Under the pieces are notes generated by a model, which saw nothing but the letters and a program-made list of their open reading frames with translations, did no database searches and was not told the origin of the DNA. Positions 8,722 to 17,520 of a stretch of DNA of 64,000 bases are shown here, in pieces (the first letter of the stretch is position 1; every line of letters begins with the position of its first letter). Source of the stretch: Psychrobacillus sp042945595 (lineage in GTDB: Bacteria; Bacillota; Bacilli; Bacillales_A; Planococcaceae); assembly GCF_042945595.1 (NCBI RefSeq), contig NZ_CP168493.1, positions 2,728,001 to 2,792,000 of the forward strand, written 5' to 3'. The position numbers and the translations under genes were made by a program.

Positions 8722-9039
8722 ATGAATAAAATTACAACAACAGAACAATTCAATGAAATTATTTCTGGTGACAATGAAGTTTTAGTTAAATTTGAAGCTG
8801 GTTGGTGTCCAGATTGCCGTCGCATGGAAATGTTTATCGATCCTATTATTGAAAAATACGATCAATACACTTGGTACGAAGTAAATCGTGACGAGCTTCC
8901 TGAAATCGCTGAAAAATATGAAGTAATGGGTATTCCAAGTCTTCTTATTTATCAAAATGGAGAGAAAAAAGCTCATTTACATAGCGCAAACGCTAAATCT
9001 CCCGAGCAAGTAACAGAATTTTTGGATGCTCAGAACTAA
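8722..9039 (+). CDS. Thioredoxin-family protein
   Basis: 105 residues, a single thioredoxin domain without signal peptide, so cytoplasmic. The active site is WCPDC with Cys29 and Cys32, and the conserved cis-proline is in GIPS. The CPDC pair differs from the CGPC of thioredoxin A, as in YdbP/YusE-like proteins of bacilli. These are thiol-disulfide oxidoreductases of unknown partner. TTAGGAGG precedes the ATG. It is divergent from the fadN operon and followed by its own terminator, so it looks monocistronic. Confidence 0.88.
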   Translation: MNKITTTEQFNEIISGDNEVLVKFEAGWCPDCRRMEMFIDPIIEKYDQYTWYEVNRDELPEIAEKYEVMGIPSLLIYQNGEKKAHLHSANAKSPEQVTEFLDAQN

Positions 9040-9049
9040 TTAATCAAAT

Positions 9050-9080
9050 GGCTGTTCCTAATTGGAGCGGCCTTTTCTTT
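9050..9080 (+). terminator. Terminator of the thioredoxin-like gene
   Basis: GGCTGTTCC and GGAGCGGCC form a 9-bp stem (two G-U pairs) with a 5-nt loop, followed by TTTTCTTT. Confidence 0.8.
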
Positions 9081-9131
9081 GATTTTTACATATTCTATTC
9101 GTTATAATGAGAAAAAAACTGGGGTGTTAAC

Positions 9132-9596
9132 ATGTCACAAGAAAATGAAATCCTTGAACTTAAAGAAAAAATTGCGTATTACAAACGAATAATAAAAAAA
9201 ATGTCTACACCTATTATCCCTTCCATTGTTCCCAAAACAATTATGATTCCCATTGCAGGTTATATGTTTAAAGAGCGATTTGAAAACATTGAGAACCAAA
9301 CACTTGAATATGTTGGAGAACATCGAGAAGTCGAAAAAGCGGTATTTGATTTTTCGGCAGTTGATTTAGAAGATGTTGAAACATTTGACTACAATGATCT
9401 TGCCATATCGATAGGTCGATTAAATAGTTCGCTTCGATTAATGGGTATTCGGCCCATATATGTTGGCTTTAATCCTAGATTTATTCGAGAGATTGTTCAT
9501 GCTCGTATTCATGTCGATCTTGAAACCTACAATAGTTTCCGTGTAGCATTAAACAGTCTCTTAAGTGAAATGAATCAGACTATTTCTTCTAAATAA
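9132..9596 (+). CDS. Stand-alone STAS-domain protein (RsbR C-terminus-like)
   Basis: 154 residues. Residues 1-24 are a charged coiled coil (ENEILELKEKIAYYKRIIKK). The rest is a STAS domain opening STPIIPSIVPKTIMIPIAGYM, which resembles the C-terminal STAS domain of RsbR-type stressosome proteins. The loop after the second strand (FDFSAVDLEDVETFDYND) is where RsbR and RsbS carry the phosphorylated Ser/Thr; a Thr is present in a comparable place but the alignment is by eye. No N-terminal sensor domain, kinase or other stressosome gene is adjacent. GGGGTG precedes the ATG. A role in a partner-switching stress pathway is inference. Confidence 0.7.
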   Translation: MSQENEILELKEKIAYYKRIIKKMSTPIIPSIVPKTIMIPIAGYMFKERFENIENQTLEYVGEHREVEKAVFDFSAVDLEDVETFDYNDLAISIGRLNSSLRLMGIRPIYVGFNPRFIREIVHARIHVDLETYNSFRVALNSLLSEMNQTISSK

Positions 9597-9602
9597 TGAA
9601 TG

Positions 9603-9641
9603 ATACAGCCACTATAAACTCCATGAGAGTGGCCGTATTTT
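9603..9641 (+). terminator. Terminator of the STAS gene
   Basis: ATACAGCCACT and AGTGGCCGTAT pair over 11 bp with one mismatch and are followed by TTTTC. It lies between two convergent genes. Confidence 0.75.
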
Positions 9642-9645
9642 CATA

Positions 9646-10530
9646 TTAAAGTTGATTCATTTTGTTTATCATAAATACTTGAGAAATATCTGTATTTTTA
9701 AAGCCTTTGTTTTGTAAAAACGAAAGTATCTTATGGTTAGTGTCGACTAAATTATAAGTCGTTCGTTTGAGTGGCCGTTGAAAATAAAGACCTTCTTGCA
9801 GAACAGCATGAAGGGCACGCTCGCCTTCCTCATTTTCACTATTAATGATAGCTTGAAATAACGTGACACCCTCCGCCTCTAAACCAAATTGTTGCTTCGT
9901 TCGAACTAGGCAAGCAGCAAGTATGTTATTATTTTTCATCGCAATGACCGCTTCACCACCGACTTTTGGAGTAATCGATGGATCCACTTGCCAAGGTACT
10001 AGCGTTGGAAAGATCCCTCCATTTACTGCTTGTAAGGCTGGTATTCTTTTCATCATAAATTCTTTTGCGATATTTTCATCAAAAGAGAGAACTCCATCCG
10101 ACTCCCAAAAATGTAACGTATCAATTACTTCATAGCCAACCTTTTCATATAATTTAATAGCTGGCTCGTTAATAGAGATGGCTTCTAAAGTTGCTACAGA
10201 AACATAATGTTTTTTCAATATGTTTAGTGCTTTTTCCATCAGAATAGTTCCATATTGCTTTCCTCTGTACGCTGAAATGATGCCGGTACCACCATTCCAC
10301 GCTATTTTTTGACCATCCACTTCCCTCAAACCTTGTAACACAAATCCGATTGGGGTCTCCCCGTCAAACATAATAATCGATAACTCAGGTGAAATCCCTT
10401 CATTTCCAATACGGGCTACAAATGCATCAAGTGACATCTTCATCGGTATAAAATATCCTTCAAACCCACGAATAAAAAGTTCATGTGCTTCTTTAAATGT
10501 TAACTGTTCCATCGTTTTAAATGTAATCAT
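9646..10530 (-). CDS. GNAT-family N-acetyltransferase
   Basis: 294 residues. The N-terminal half is a GNAT domain. The acetyl-CoA loop is recognisable as YRGKQYGTILMEKAL near residues 88-102, followed by SINEPAIKLYEKVGYEVI at about 117-134. The C-terminal half (about 165-294) looks like a second, degenerate GNAT-like half (FQAIINSENEEGERALHAVL and FLQNKGFKNT), so the protein may be a two-domain acetyltransferase. The substrate cannot be told from sequence. It faces an Eis-like gene upstream on the same strand at 118 bp. Confidence 0.8.
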   Translation of the reverse strand: MITFKTMEQLTFKEAHELFIRGFEGYFIPMKMSLDAFVARIGNEGISPELSIIMFDGETPIGFVLQGLREVDGQKIAWNGGTGIISAYRGKQYGTILMEKALNILKKHYVSVATLEAISINEPAIKLYEKVGYEVIDTLHFWESDGVLSFDENIAKEFMMKRIPALQAVNGGIFPTLVPWQVDPSITPKVGGEAVIAMKNNNILAACLVRTKQQFGLEAEGVTLFQAIINSENEEGERALHAVLQEGLYFQRPLKRTTYNLVDTNHKILSFLQNKGFKNTDISQVFMINKMNQL

Positions 10531-10648
10531 TCTTTAACACCCCTTATTAGAAAAGTAATATACATATCTTTTGCCATAGTCACAATTTTTAAGTATGAGA
10601 ATGAATGCTTTAAAAACCGAAACTTTTGGTGCCATTTTATACAACCCC

Positions 10649-11905
10649 TCAAAACGAAGTAAAACAAATAGGACTAGTCTTTGGCCTAAACCATCTATCT
10701 AACAAATTCACATCCATATTATTTATAGTGACTTCTCCGTATTTATGAAGGGATTCAAGTGACACACAACCCATCCACCATGAACTTAAATCATGGATAC
10801 CCATTTTTATATTTGCTTCTTCATTTGTATTTAATAATTTTGTAGCACTCCAAAAATCACCACTATAAATGAATTCATATGAGCCACTTTGTTCTATTAG
10901 AAAGTCGTCTTCTATTTCTAGTAATAATCTTGTATATTCATCCGGTCTATTAAGTTTATGAAAATTCATGTTGTCAACAAACAAGGTTATATTAGTTATT
11001 CTATACATCATGCCCGTACCAGCCGTCGCAACTTCATGGTTTGCACTTGGTATCAGGTGATTGGAATCATTTAACGGATTGGTAAGTGCATATAAAAATG
11101 ATTGATCGTTTGTTCGAAAGATAATGCGATCGACTTGATCTTGTTGTGAAGATAACCAAGATGCTAATTGTTTATACGCATTTGGTTTCGTCCAAATCCA
11201 TTCATGCACAACCATATGCTGATGTAAAAAATGACTATCTTTCACTGGTTGCAATGTAAAGGCTAATGCACCTATTAGCTCTTCGTTTTCAAAGACACCA
11301 ACATAGTTAGTAGCTGCATTTTTAATATAGCGACGTTCAGTCCACGTTCTTTTGATCATCCCATGATTTTGTAAAGCATAGTCATTATATAAGGTGACTA
11401 TCGCTTCCTCATCGTTTGGAGACAAGAGCTGCACAAGTACTTTGTCCCCATTTGCAATAAGTGCATCTGGTTTAATTTTGAACTCATATTTCATCGGTCC
11501 ATAGCCATAGCCCATTTTCCGATAAAAACTAGGATTAAAAGGATAAAGTGAAACTAGGGCCACATTTTCCTGCCTAGCATGTTGATGAAAATGAGAAAGG
11601 AGCTGAAAAGCAATTTTCTCTTTTTTATGAAGTAGATGTACAGCTACCATACCAATTCCAAAAACTCGCTGAAACTTCCCATTAACATTACATTCAAAAT
11701 CATTTAAACGATAAATACCTAAAAGCGCTTCTGTATCATTAAAATAGCCAAAATAGTGAATACCATTTTGTTCCTCTTGTTCTACTCTTAAACGCTCTAC
11801 AAATTTTATTTTTTCCTCAGTTGTTTGTATGTTCATACCTGGATAAGCTAGTGCCGCAATATTTGCCGCATGTTCAAAATCTTGCTTTTGTAGAAGTCGA
11901 ATCAA
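10649..11905 (-). CDS. Eis-like GNAT acetyltransferase with SCP2-like C-terminus
   Basis: 418 residues, in the range of the Eis family. An N-terminal GNAT domain contains the acceptor-loop region VFGIGMVAVHLLHKKEKIAFQLL and the FYRKMGYGYG motif. A second GNAT-like domain is near residues 150-290, and a C-terminal sterol-carrier-like domain (about 310-415) ends in a short aromatic tail (ICFTSF). Eis proteins form hexamers and use the C-terminal carboxylate as catalytic base; members acetylate amines including aminoglycosides, but the substrate here is unknown. It is 118 bp from the next gene and may be co-transcribed with it. Confidence 0.8.
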   Translation of the reverse strand: MIRLLQKQDFEHAANIAALAYPGMNIQTTEEKIKFVERLRVEQEEQNGIHYFGYFNDTEALLGIYRLNDFECNVNGKFQRVFGIGMVAVHLLHKKEKIAFQLLSHFHQHARQENVALVSLYPFNPSFYRKMGYGYGPMKYEFKIKPDALIANGDKVLVQLLSPNDEEAIVTLYNDYALQNHGMIKRTWTERRYIKNAATNYVGVFENEELIGALAFTLQPVKDSHFLHQHMVVHEWIWTKPNAYKQLASWLSSQQDQVDRIIFRTNDQSFLYALTNPLNDSNHLIPSANHEVATAGTGMMYRITNITLFVDNMNFHKLNRPDEYTRLLLEIEDDFLIEQSGSYEFIYSGDFWSATKLLNTNEEANIKMGIHDLSSWWMGCVSLESLHKYGEVTINNMDVNLLDRWFRPKTSPICFTSF

Positions 11906-11978
11906 GTTATTACCTCCTTATAAAAATAAATTCACTTGCTAGTTGGATTAATTTTACAATAGCCCTTTAATTTTAACA

Positions 11979-12020
11979 ACAAAAAAAAGAGCTCTCCTAG
12001 TGTATTTAGGATAAACTCTT
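11979..12020 (-). terminator. Terminator of the exonuclease gene
   Basis: On the minus strand AAGAGTTTATCCTA and TAGGAGAGCTCTT pair around a 7-nt loop and run into TTTTTTTTGTTG. Confidence 0.85.
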
Positions 12021-12039
12021 AAGTTCGAGGGCAAAGTCT

Positions 12040-12921
12040 TTAGTTCTGATTTTGAAGTTGTCTAGCTAAAATCGTATACCCGTTGTCATACAAATAATCC
12101 AATTTAGTAGACGGAATGTCCTTCACAATTAGATGATTTAACTCGGCTTCAATTGGTACGTCACGACGAATGGTTGCTAGCTCTTTAGATAGCTGAAGCA
12201 TCTCTAAATCCGTTTCAATTTTTGCCTTTTGCCCTGCCTTCAATAAATGTAGAGACTCGATCACTTTCTCGACGGATCCATAAGTTTGGATTAATTGCAA
12301 TGCAGTTTTTGGGCCAATCCCCTTTACTCCAGTATATCCATCGCTGGAATCTCCCATAAATGCTTTTACATCAGGGAATAATAATGGAGAAATGCCATAC
12401 TCCTCTAGAAAACGTGCTTCATTGTATACATCATAAATAGTAAATCCTTTTTTCGTAAATGCGATTTCCGTTGATGGATGAAGAAGCTGTAGCAAATCCT
12501 TATCCCCACTAACAATTGTAAACCTCGCATCGTCTTGCCATTTATGTGTAATCGAAGCGATTGTATCGTCTGCTTCCATTCCAACAATACCAAAGTTCAT
12601 CCATCCTAAATGTTCAGACAAGTCTTGAGCCATATCGAATTGAGGAATCAGTTCTTCCGCAGGCTTTGGTCGATTTGCTTTGTATCCATCATACAAATCA
12701 TTTCTAAATGTGTGCGCACCCTTGTCCCAACAAATCGCTATATGGGTTGGTTGCATTAGATTTTGAGCAGCTAATACATGTCTTGCAAAGCCTTGCACAG
12801 CATTTGTAGGAATTCCTTTTGCATTTTTAAAGTAGTTCCCAGACATTGCTGTTGCAAAAAAAGATCGGAATAACAATGCCATCCCATCTATTACTAATAC
12901 ATGTGGTTTTTCTTGGTTCAT
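12040..12921 (-). CDS. 5'-3' exonuclease (YpcP/ExoX-like flap nuclease)
   Basis: 293 residues, matching stand-alone 5'-3' exonucleases related to the N-terminal domain of DNA polymerase I. Metal-binding acidic residues are visible in LVIDGMALLFR, GMEADDTIAS, SGDKDLLQLL and FMGDSSDGYTG. The helix-hairpin-helix GVKGIGPKTALQLI near residue 195 contacts DNA. Family members remove RNA primers and flaps. AAAGGA lies 8 nt before the ATG at 12921; an ATG three codons earlier sits inside the ribosome binding site and is not used. It is divergent from the FAD oxidoreductase and ends at a clear terminator. Confidence 0.92.
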   Translation of the reverse strand: MNQEKPHVLVIDGMALLFRSFFATAMSGNYFKNAKGIPTNAVQGFARHVLAAQNLMQPTHIAICWDKGAHTFRNDLYDGYKANRPKPAEELIPQFDMAQDLSEHLGWMNFGIVGMEADDTIASITHKWQDDARFTIVSGDKDLLQLLHPSTEIAFTKKGFTIYDVYNEARFLEEYGISPLLFPDVKAFMGDSSDGYTGVKGIGPKTALQLIQTYGSVEKVIESLHLLKAGQKAKIETDLEMLQLSKELATIRRDVPIEAELNHLIVKDIPSTKLDYLYDNGYTILARQLQNQN

Positions 12922-12990
12922 AACTAACATCCTTTATAGTAGATTCTTTATAGTATACCATGAGCAGGCTTGAACCTTAGAAAGTGTGGG

Positions 12991-12996
12991 TATAAT
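12991..12996 (+). promoter_or_regulatory. Candidate -10 of the FAD oxidoreductase gene
   Basis: A consensus TATAAT lies 32 bp upstream of the ATG at 13029. TTGAAC is upstream at a short 15-bp spacing, so the -35 is uncertain. A minus-strand extended -10 (TGG-TATACT) for the exonuclease gene lies close by. Confidence 0.5.
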
Positions 12997-13028
12997 AAAT
13001 AGAAATCTAGCACATGGGGGATTTTTTC

Positions 13029-14243
13029 ATGAAAATACATAATGGTTCACTATTTTGGCCAACCACAACTAAACGATTCGAACCCAAAACTAATTTTGAC
13101 AAGCTAGAGCTATATGATGTGGTGATTGTTGGAGGAGGAATATCTGGAGCGTTGACAGCGTTAGCTTTAGTTGAAGCAGGGCTAACTGTTGCAATAGTAG
13201 ATAAAAGACAATTTGGTACCGGCAGTACGAGTGCAAATACCGGGCTTCTTCAATATTCAAATGATATTATGCTTCACGAATTAATCGATCAAATTGGCGA
13301 ACAAGATGCCGTTCAATTTTATAAGCTATGTTATAAAGCGGTAGATGATTTAGAAAAAATAGTGACTCGACTGCAATTAGATGCTGACTTTATTCGAAGA
13401 CCAAGCATTTGTTATGCAAGTGATGAAAATGATGTTGAAAAAGTTAAAGTAGAATATGCCACACTAAAAAAGCATGGATTTCCATGTGATTACTTTGGAC
13501 CAAATGAAATGGCAGAAAAATCAACATTTTCGAAACCTGGTGCACTAGTGACATTTGAAGATGCAGAGATAAATCCTTTGAAATTTGTACAAGGATTATT
13601 AATAAAACTTGAGGAAAAAGGAGTACATTTATTTCCATATGTAGAGGTAGAGGATGTATTTGATGCAGATAAAGTTTTAGATATCCGCACTTCCGAGCAT
13701 TCTATTTTTGCGAAAAAGATCATTTTTACAACAGGATATGAAACTGTACCTGTTGGGAAAAGAATAGGCGCTGTTATCAATCGCTCCTATGTATTTGTGA
13801 GTACACCTGTTGAAAATTTCAACGATTGGTATAAACAAGCCCTTATTTGGGAAACGAAACGCCCTTATTTGTATATTCGTTCTACTGTAGATAATAGACT
13901 AATTGTAGGTGGCTTAGATGAAGATAGATCTGAGGCACCCTATTCTCAACAATTAATTCAACAACATGCCGAAAAATTATTAAAACAAGCGCAAGAACTA
14001 TTCCCAAACTACAAAATGGAAATTGACTATGCCTACGCAGCAACTTTCGGTGAATCAATAGATAATTTGCCTTTCATCGGAGAACATCCAACAAAGCCTA
14101 ATCACTACTATTTATTAGGATATGGTGGTAACGGAACTGTTTATAGTATGCTGGGGTCTCAAATACTGAGAGATTTAATTACTGGAACACGGAATGAAGA
14201 TGCTGAGATAGTTCAACTGGATCGGAAATATGGGGTGAAATAG
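13029..14243 (+). CDS. FAD-dependent oxidoreductase (DAO family)
   Basis: 404 residues. The FAD-binding Rossmann motif VVIVGGGISGALTALALVEAGL is near residues 32-53, with an acidic residue (VDK) closing the ADP-ribose site. The sequence GTGSTSANTGLLQYS is the second FAD contact typical of D-amino-acid/glycerol-3-phosphate oxidases. The C-terminal GESIDNLPFIGEHP and GYGGNGTVYSMLGSQIL complete the DAO fold. The substrate is unknown. The start at 13029 is chosen because GGGGGA ends 7 nt before it; the ATG at 13014 overlaps that site. Confidence 0.85.
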   Translation: MKIHNGSLFWPTTTKRFEPKTNFDKLELYDVVIVGGGISGALTALALVEAGLTVAIVDKRQFGTGSTSANTGLLQYSNDIMLHELIDQIGEQDAVQFYKLCYKAVDDLEKIVTRLQLDADFIRRPSICYASDENDVEKVKVEYATLKKHGFPCDYFGPNEMAEKSTFSKPGALVTFEDAEINPLKFVQGLLIKLEEKGVHLFPYVEVEDVFDADKVLDIRTSEHSIFAKKIIFTTGYETVPVGKRIGAVINRSYVFVSTPVENFNDWYKQALIWETKRPYLYIRSTVDNRLIVGGLDEDRSEAPYSQQLIQQHAEKLLKQAQELFPNYKMEIDYAYAATFGESIDNLPFIGEHPTKPNHYYLLGYGGNGTVYSMLGSQILRDLITGTRNEDAEIVQLDRKYGVK

Positions 14244-14245
14244 AA

Positions 14246-14277
14246 ATACGAAGGGATAATTTCTCCTTCGTATTTTT
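14246..14277. terminator. Bidirectional terminator
   Basis: ATACGAAGG and CCTTCGTAT arms around an 8-10 nt loop, followed on the plus strand by TTTTTC. It sits between the FAD oxidoreductase and the converging galE remnant. Confidence 0.8.
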
Positions 14278-15258
14278 CATGTTCTATTATTTTTCTGAAA
14301 TAACCAAGCATCACGGCACATAGCTTTAATATCACGTTTAGCTGTCCAATCTAGTTCGTTCTTAGCTTTCGAAGCGTCAGCATAGAATGAAGCAATATCT
14401 CCAGGTCTACGATCTTCTATTTCATAAGGTACTTTAATATCATTAGCTTCTTCAAAAGCTCTTACTAATTCAAATACACTAGTACCTTGGCCAGTCCCTA
14501 AGTTATAAATATGAACACCATCAGTGAGATTATCTAAGGCTTCTACATGACCTTCTGCTAGATTCACCACATGAATATAATCACGAACTCCTGTGCCGTC
14601 TGCAGTTGGATAGTCACTTCCAAAGACTCTAAGTTTCTTTAAATTGCCATTTGCCACTTGAGTGACAAACGGCATTAAATTATTAGGAAAACCACGAAGT
14701 TCTTCACCAATCAAGCCACTCTCATGGGCTCCCACTGGGTTGAAATATCTAAGGATTGATACGGAGAAAGTAGGATTTGCTTTTACAATATCAGTTAGAA
14801 TCTGCTCACTCATAGCTTTCGTTTCACCATAAGGATTAGTTTGGTAAGAGATTCATAGTCTCTACAAAAGGAAACTCGTTTTCTCCATACACTGTTGCCG
14901 AATAGCTAAAGACAAACCGTCTTGCATCATACTTCGAACAGCCTTCTGCTAGAATCATAGTACTGACAAGATTATTATAGTAATAAGCTAGTGGCTTTTC
15001 TACGGACTCTCCCACCGCTTTAAGGCCGGCAAAATGGATAACACTATCAATTTCATGATTGGCAAATACACTGTTGGCCGCTTCCTTGTCAGTCACATCT
15101 ATTTGAGAGAAAATTACTTCATTATTCGTTATCTTCTCCACTTTATCTAATGTCACAGCTTTACTGTTGCAAAGATTATCAGCAATAATCACTGTATGTC
15201 CCGCTTCAAGCAAGAAAACACATTTGTGTGAACCTATATATCCGACTCCCGGTGGTTG
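14277..15258 (-). pseudogene. galE: UDP-glucose 4-epimerase, frameshifted and without start
   Basis: Two consecutive pieces reproduce GalE. The first (from about 15258 to 14836) reads GVGYIGSHKCV then LLEAGHTVIIADNL and SYSATVYGENEFPFVE. The second (14813-14277) reads MSEQILTDIVKANP through RPGDIASFYADASKAKNELDW. Around 14844 the sequence has CCAAACTAATCC where CCAACTAATCC would join the frames and restore LLPTNPYGETKAMSEQ, so a single extra A breaks the gene. The N-terminus is also damaged: the Rossmann start reads PPGVGYIGSH directly after an in-frame TGA at 15259-15261, with no start codon. GalE interconverts UDP-glucose and UDP-galactose. It closes the EPS side of the locus. Confidence 0.85.
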
Positions 15259-15285
15259 TCAATATAGTTGTCGCATTTAGCTAAG

Positions 15286-15324
15286 AAAATAGACTAAGAT
15301 GAAGTATCATCCTACTGCTATTTT
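15286..15324 (-). terminator. Probable terminator after the tail-like gene pair
   Basis: AAAATAG/CTATTTT outer stem and AGGATGA/TCATCTT inner stem form a long imperfect hairpin overlapping the stop codon of the upstream gene. The trailing T run is short (TTTTCTTAG). Confidence 0.5.
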
Positions 15325-16480
15325 ATAGTGGTTTAAAAGCATTAGGAAATCCAGCGTTTTTAATCATATCATCAATCCACACGCTAGATTCTGCACCCCA
15401 TGCTGAAAATTTAACACCTGTCTCATCACGCTTATCATCCCACACTCCTGCAAGTATTTTACCTTTAGAGTTAGGAGCAAATATCCTCCAATACATTGTA
15501 GCGTCACTCCATCCATCGGGTATAGTTCCAAGAATAGCGTGAAAATTAACTCTGTCGGGAGAGTAATATAGCATGTTTGATTTTTCAGTACCTCCCCACC
15601 TCATAAGTGTTGCTACCATATCACCACGTTCACCCATCATAAGATTCATACAGTCATTTGGTGTTGTGAATAATCTTTCGTGTTTTGAAATATCTGCTAT
15701 ATCAGCATATTTACAGCGCATAACTCCACCTACTGGGTTGTGATCCCAACACCAATAAGCATAATCTTTGTAAAACCATATGTTACCCATCTTGAATTCC
15801 ATTCCATAACCAACTATGTTCCAATCCCAAGTGTCAGTTGCCAAATCATATGTCCCTTTGATTAGATGAGGCTCTAATTCGTGGTCGCCTGTTTGTAGCC
15901 AGAATGTATTATCCTCAGAGTTGAAATCAACTGCATGAATGTGTCTTATGGACCTTTCAGAAATAGCTCCATTTCCAGTAATACCGAATTTAATACAACT
16001 CTTAATCGTTTTTCCTTTATCTGTGGTGTACCACACATTCATATTTTCAGATGCAGTACCTATCTCAGTTGAATAGTTACCCCAACATTTAACTTCCAAT
16101 CCATCAACAATCTGACGTTTAGTAGTTGAGATAGTCGAAAAATTATCGAGTGCTACTGGAATATAAACATCCCCATTTATGTCCAATACTGTCGATTCGT
16201 TGAGTGTAACCCAATCATGTGAATAATAAGCTTTTGTTGGGTCGCAAAGCAATAATTTCCCATCATCAAAAACATGAATCATTTTTATTACACCTATGCC
16301 TTCGATAGACAACCCATCATTGTAAGTTCTTCCGTTATCTTGGCTTAAATACAGGCGTCCATCTTCGTTCTTGACGAGCATACTATCTATAGAAACAAGA
16401 TAGTTCCCAAATAATATCGGTCGTGGCGTAAATCCTCCGTAATTACTATTCATAAGTCGAATGGCATTACTTAACATCAT
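15323..16480 (-). CDS. Beta-propeller (BNR/sialidase-like) protein, phage-tail-associated
   Basis: 385 residues without signal peptide or membrane segment. Repeats of the Asp-box kind are visible: LSQDNGRTYNDG near residue 45, WYTTDKGKTIKS near 150 and YYSPDRVNFHAI near 310. This suggests a bladed beta-propeller as in sialidases and many phage tail proteins. No catalytic arginine triad could be assigned, so enzymatic activity is unproven. Its ATG overlaps the stop of the upstream gene by 4 bp (ATGA), so the two are translationally coupled. It lies between two damaged galE pieces in an otherwise polysaccharide locus, which suggests insertion from a prophage. Confidence 0.5.
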   Translation of the reverse strand: MMLSNAIRLMNSNYGGFTPRPILFGNYLVSIDSMLVKNEDGRLYLSQDNGRTYNDGLSIEGIGVIKMIHVFDDGKLLLCDPTKAYYSHDWVTLNESTVLDINGDVYIPVALDNFSTISTTKRQIVDGLEVKCWGNYSTEIGTASENMNVWYTTDKGKTIKSCIKFGITGNGAISERSIRHIHAVDFNSEDNTFWLQTGDHELEPHLIKGTYDLATDTWDWNIVGYGMEFKMGNIWFYKDYAYWCWDHNPVGGVMRCKYADIADISKHERLFTTPNDCMNLMMGERGDMVATLMRWGGTEKSNMLYYSPDRVNFHAILGTIPDGWSDATMYWRIFAPNSKGKILAGVWDDKRDETGVKFSAWGAESSVWIDDMIKNAGFPNAFKPL

Positions 16481-17520
16481 TCCACACTCTCCACTCTAAA
16501 TTTTTCTACTCTTGTAATAGCGGAGTTATATTGATATAAGGTAAAATACATATGTTTATTAGCTTTTACGGGGTTATCATCTACTGAAGTAATATGTTGT
16601 ACGCTATCTAAAAACACAGTAAAAATATCCCCTTTTGCTACTACTTTGATATTGTGAGTTTCTCCAGTGCCCCAAGTAAATAAGTATTCCCCTAGTTTTG
16701 TTTTCGCACCGCCAATTTCTTTAATCAATGCAATCCCATTTTGAGTAATACTTATAAAAACCCTGTTTTGTGTAGATGCACTTGGTGTCCTAAACGTAAA
16801 GGATGAATCCTCGGCACCACCGATTGTGTAATCAAAACTAGCCGAAAAATCACTCACTAAATCAAATCCGACAAAAACGAACTCACCAGAGACAGGATAT
16901 AATTTATTTGAAGAAATACCAGTCACTCCTAATGGTGTAAGCCATGTCTGTCCTGTATCCGCTTTGCCAACAGAGGTCGTACTGTTCGGTCTTGTGAAAT
17001 CATCTGAAACAATTGTCTCAACCGGTTTTGGAAACCCTGGAATCCCCCAATTCCCAACGACTGCACCAAGCCATGTAGCTCCGTTATCAAAACTCTGAAA
17101 CAGCACCATAAATATTTTACCAACTTCAAAAGTAGGTTTTTCGTCGTTTTGCCAAATTACATTGTCTGGAAAATATATTGAAGCAGAATTTAAATATCTA
17201 AGTGTGACTGTGATGGATAATAAAGCATTAGGATTACTTACTGAACTTGCTAGGATAATCGTTTTGTCCTCATTATTTTCTGTTTCTACTACGAAATTAG
17301 TTACATTGGACGCATCTATTTCGTATACATTGGATTTTTCAACAACATTAGCATAAGTAATCATCTTTTTTATGTTTGTTGTAGTTTCCGACAACTGTTT
17401 CTTAGTGTTTTCTACTTCTCTATCGATTGTCTCAAAGTTTTCATTCCATTCATCTAAAAATAATCGTTCTTTTGGTGCCCATATATTTAATTGTAAATAC
17501 CCAGTTTTTTCTGTTGACAA
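16477..17520 (-). CDS. Phage tail fibre-like structural protein
   Basis: 347 residues from a TTG, with GGGGTGAT just upstream. The N-terminus (GYLQLNIWAPKERLFLDEWNENFETID) resembles the opening of many phage tail fibre or baseplate proteins, followed by a coiled coil at about 30-55 (REVENTKKQLSETTTNIKKM). The C-terminal part from about residue 170 (SDDFTRPNSTTSVGKADTGQTW through FRVESVE) looks like a concanavalin/LamG-type jelly roll that binds glycans. It overlaps the beta-propeller gene downstream by 4 bp. No other phage gene is nearby. Function is inferred from fold-level resemblance only. Confidence 0.5.
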   Translation of the reverse strand: MSTEKTGYLQLNIWAPKERLFLDEWNENFETIDREVENTKKQLSETTTNIKKMITYANVVEKSNVYEIDASNVTNFVVETENNEDKTIILASSVSNPNALLSITVTLRYLNSASIYFPDNVIWQNDEKPTFEVGKIFMVLFQSFDNGATWLGAVVGNWGIPGFPKPVETIVSDDFTRPNSTTSVGKADTGQTWLTPLGVTGISSNKLYPVSGEFVFVGFDLVSDFSASFDYTIGGAEDSSFTFRTPSASTQNRVFISITQNGIALIKEIGGAKTKLGEYLFTWGTGETHNIKVVAKGDIFTVFLDSVQHITSVDDNPVKANKHMYFTLYQYNSAITRVEKFRVESVE

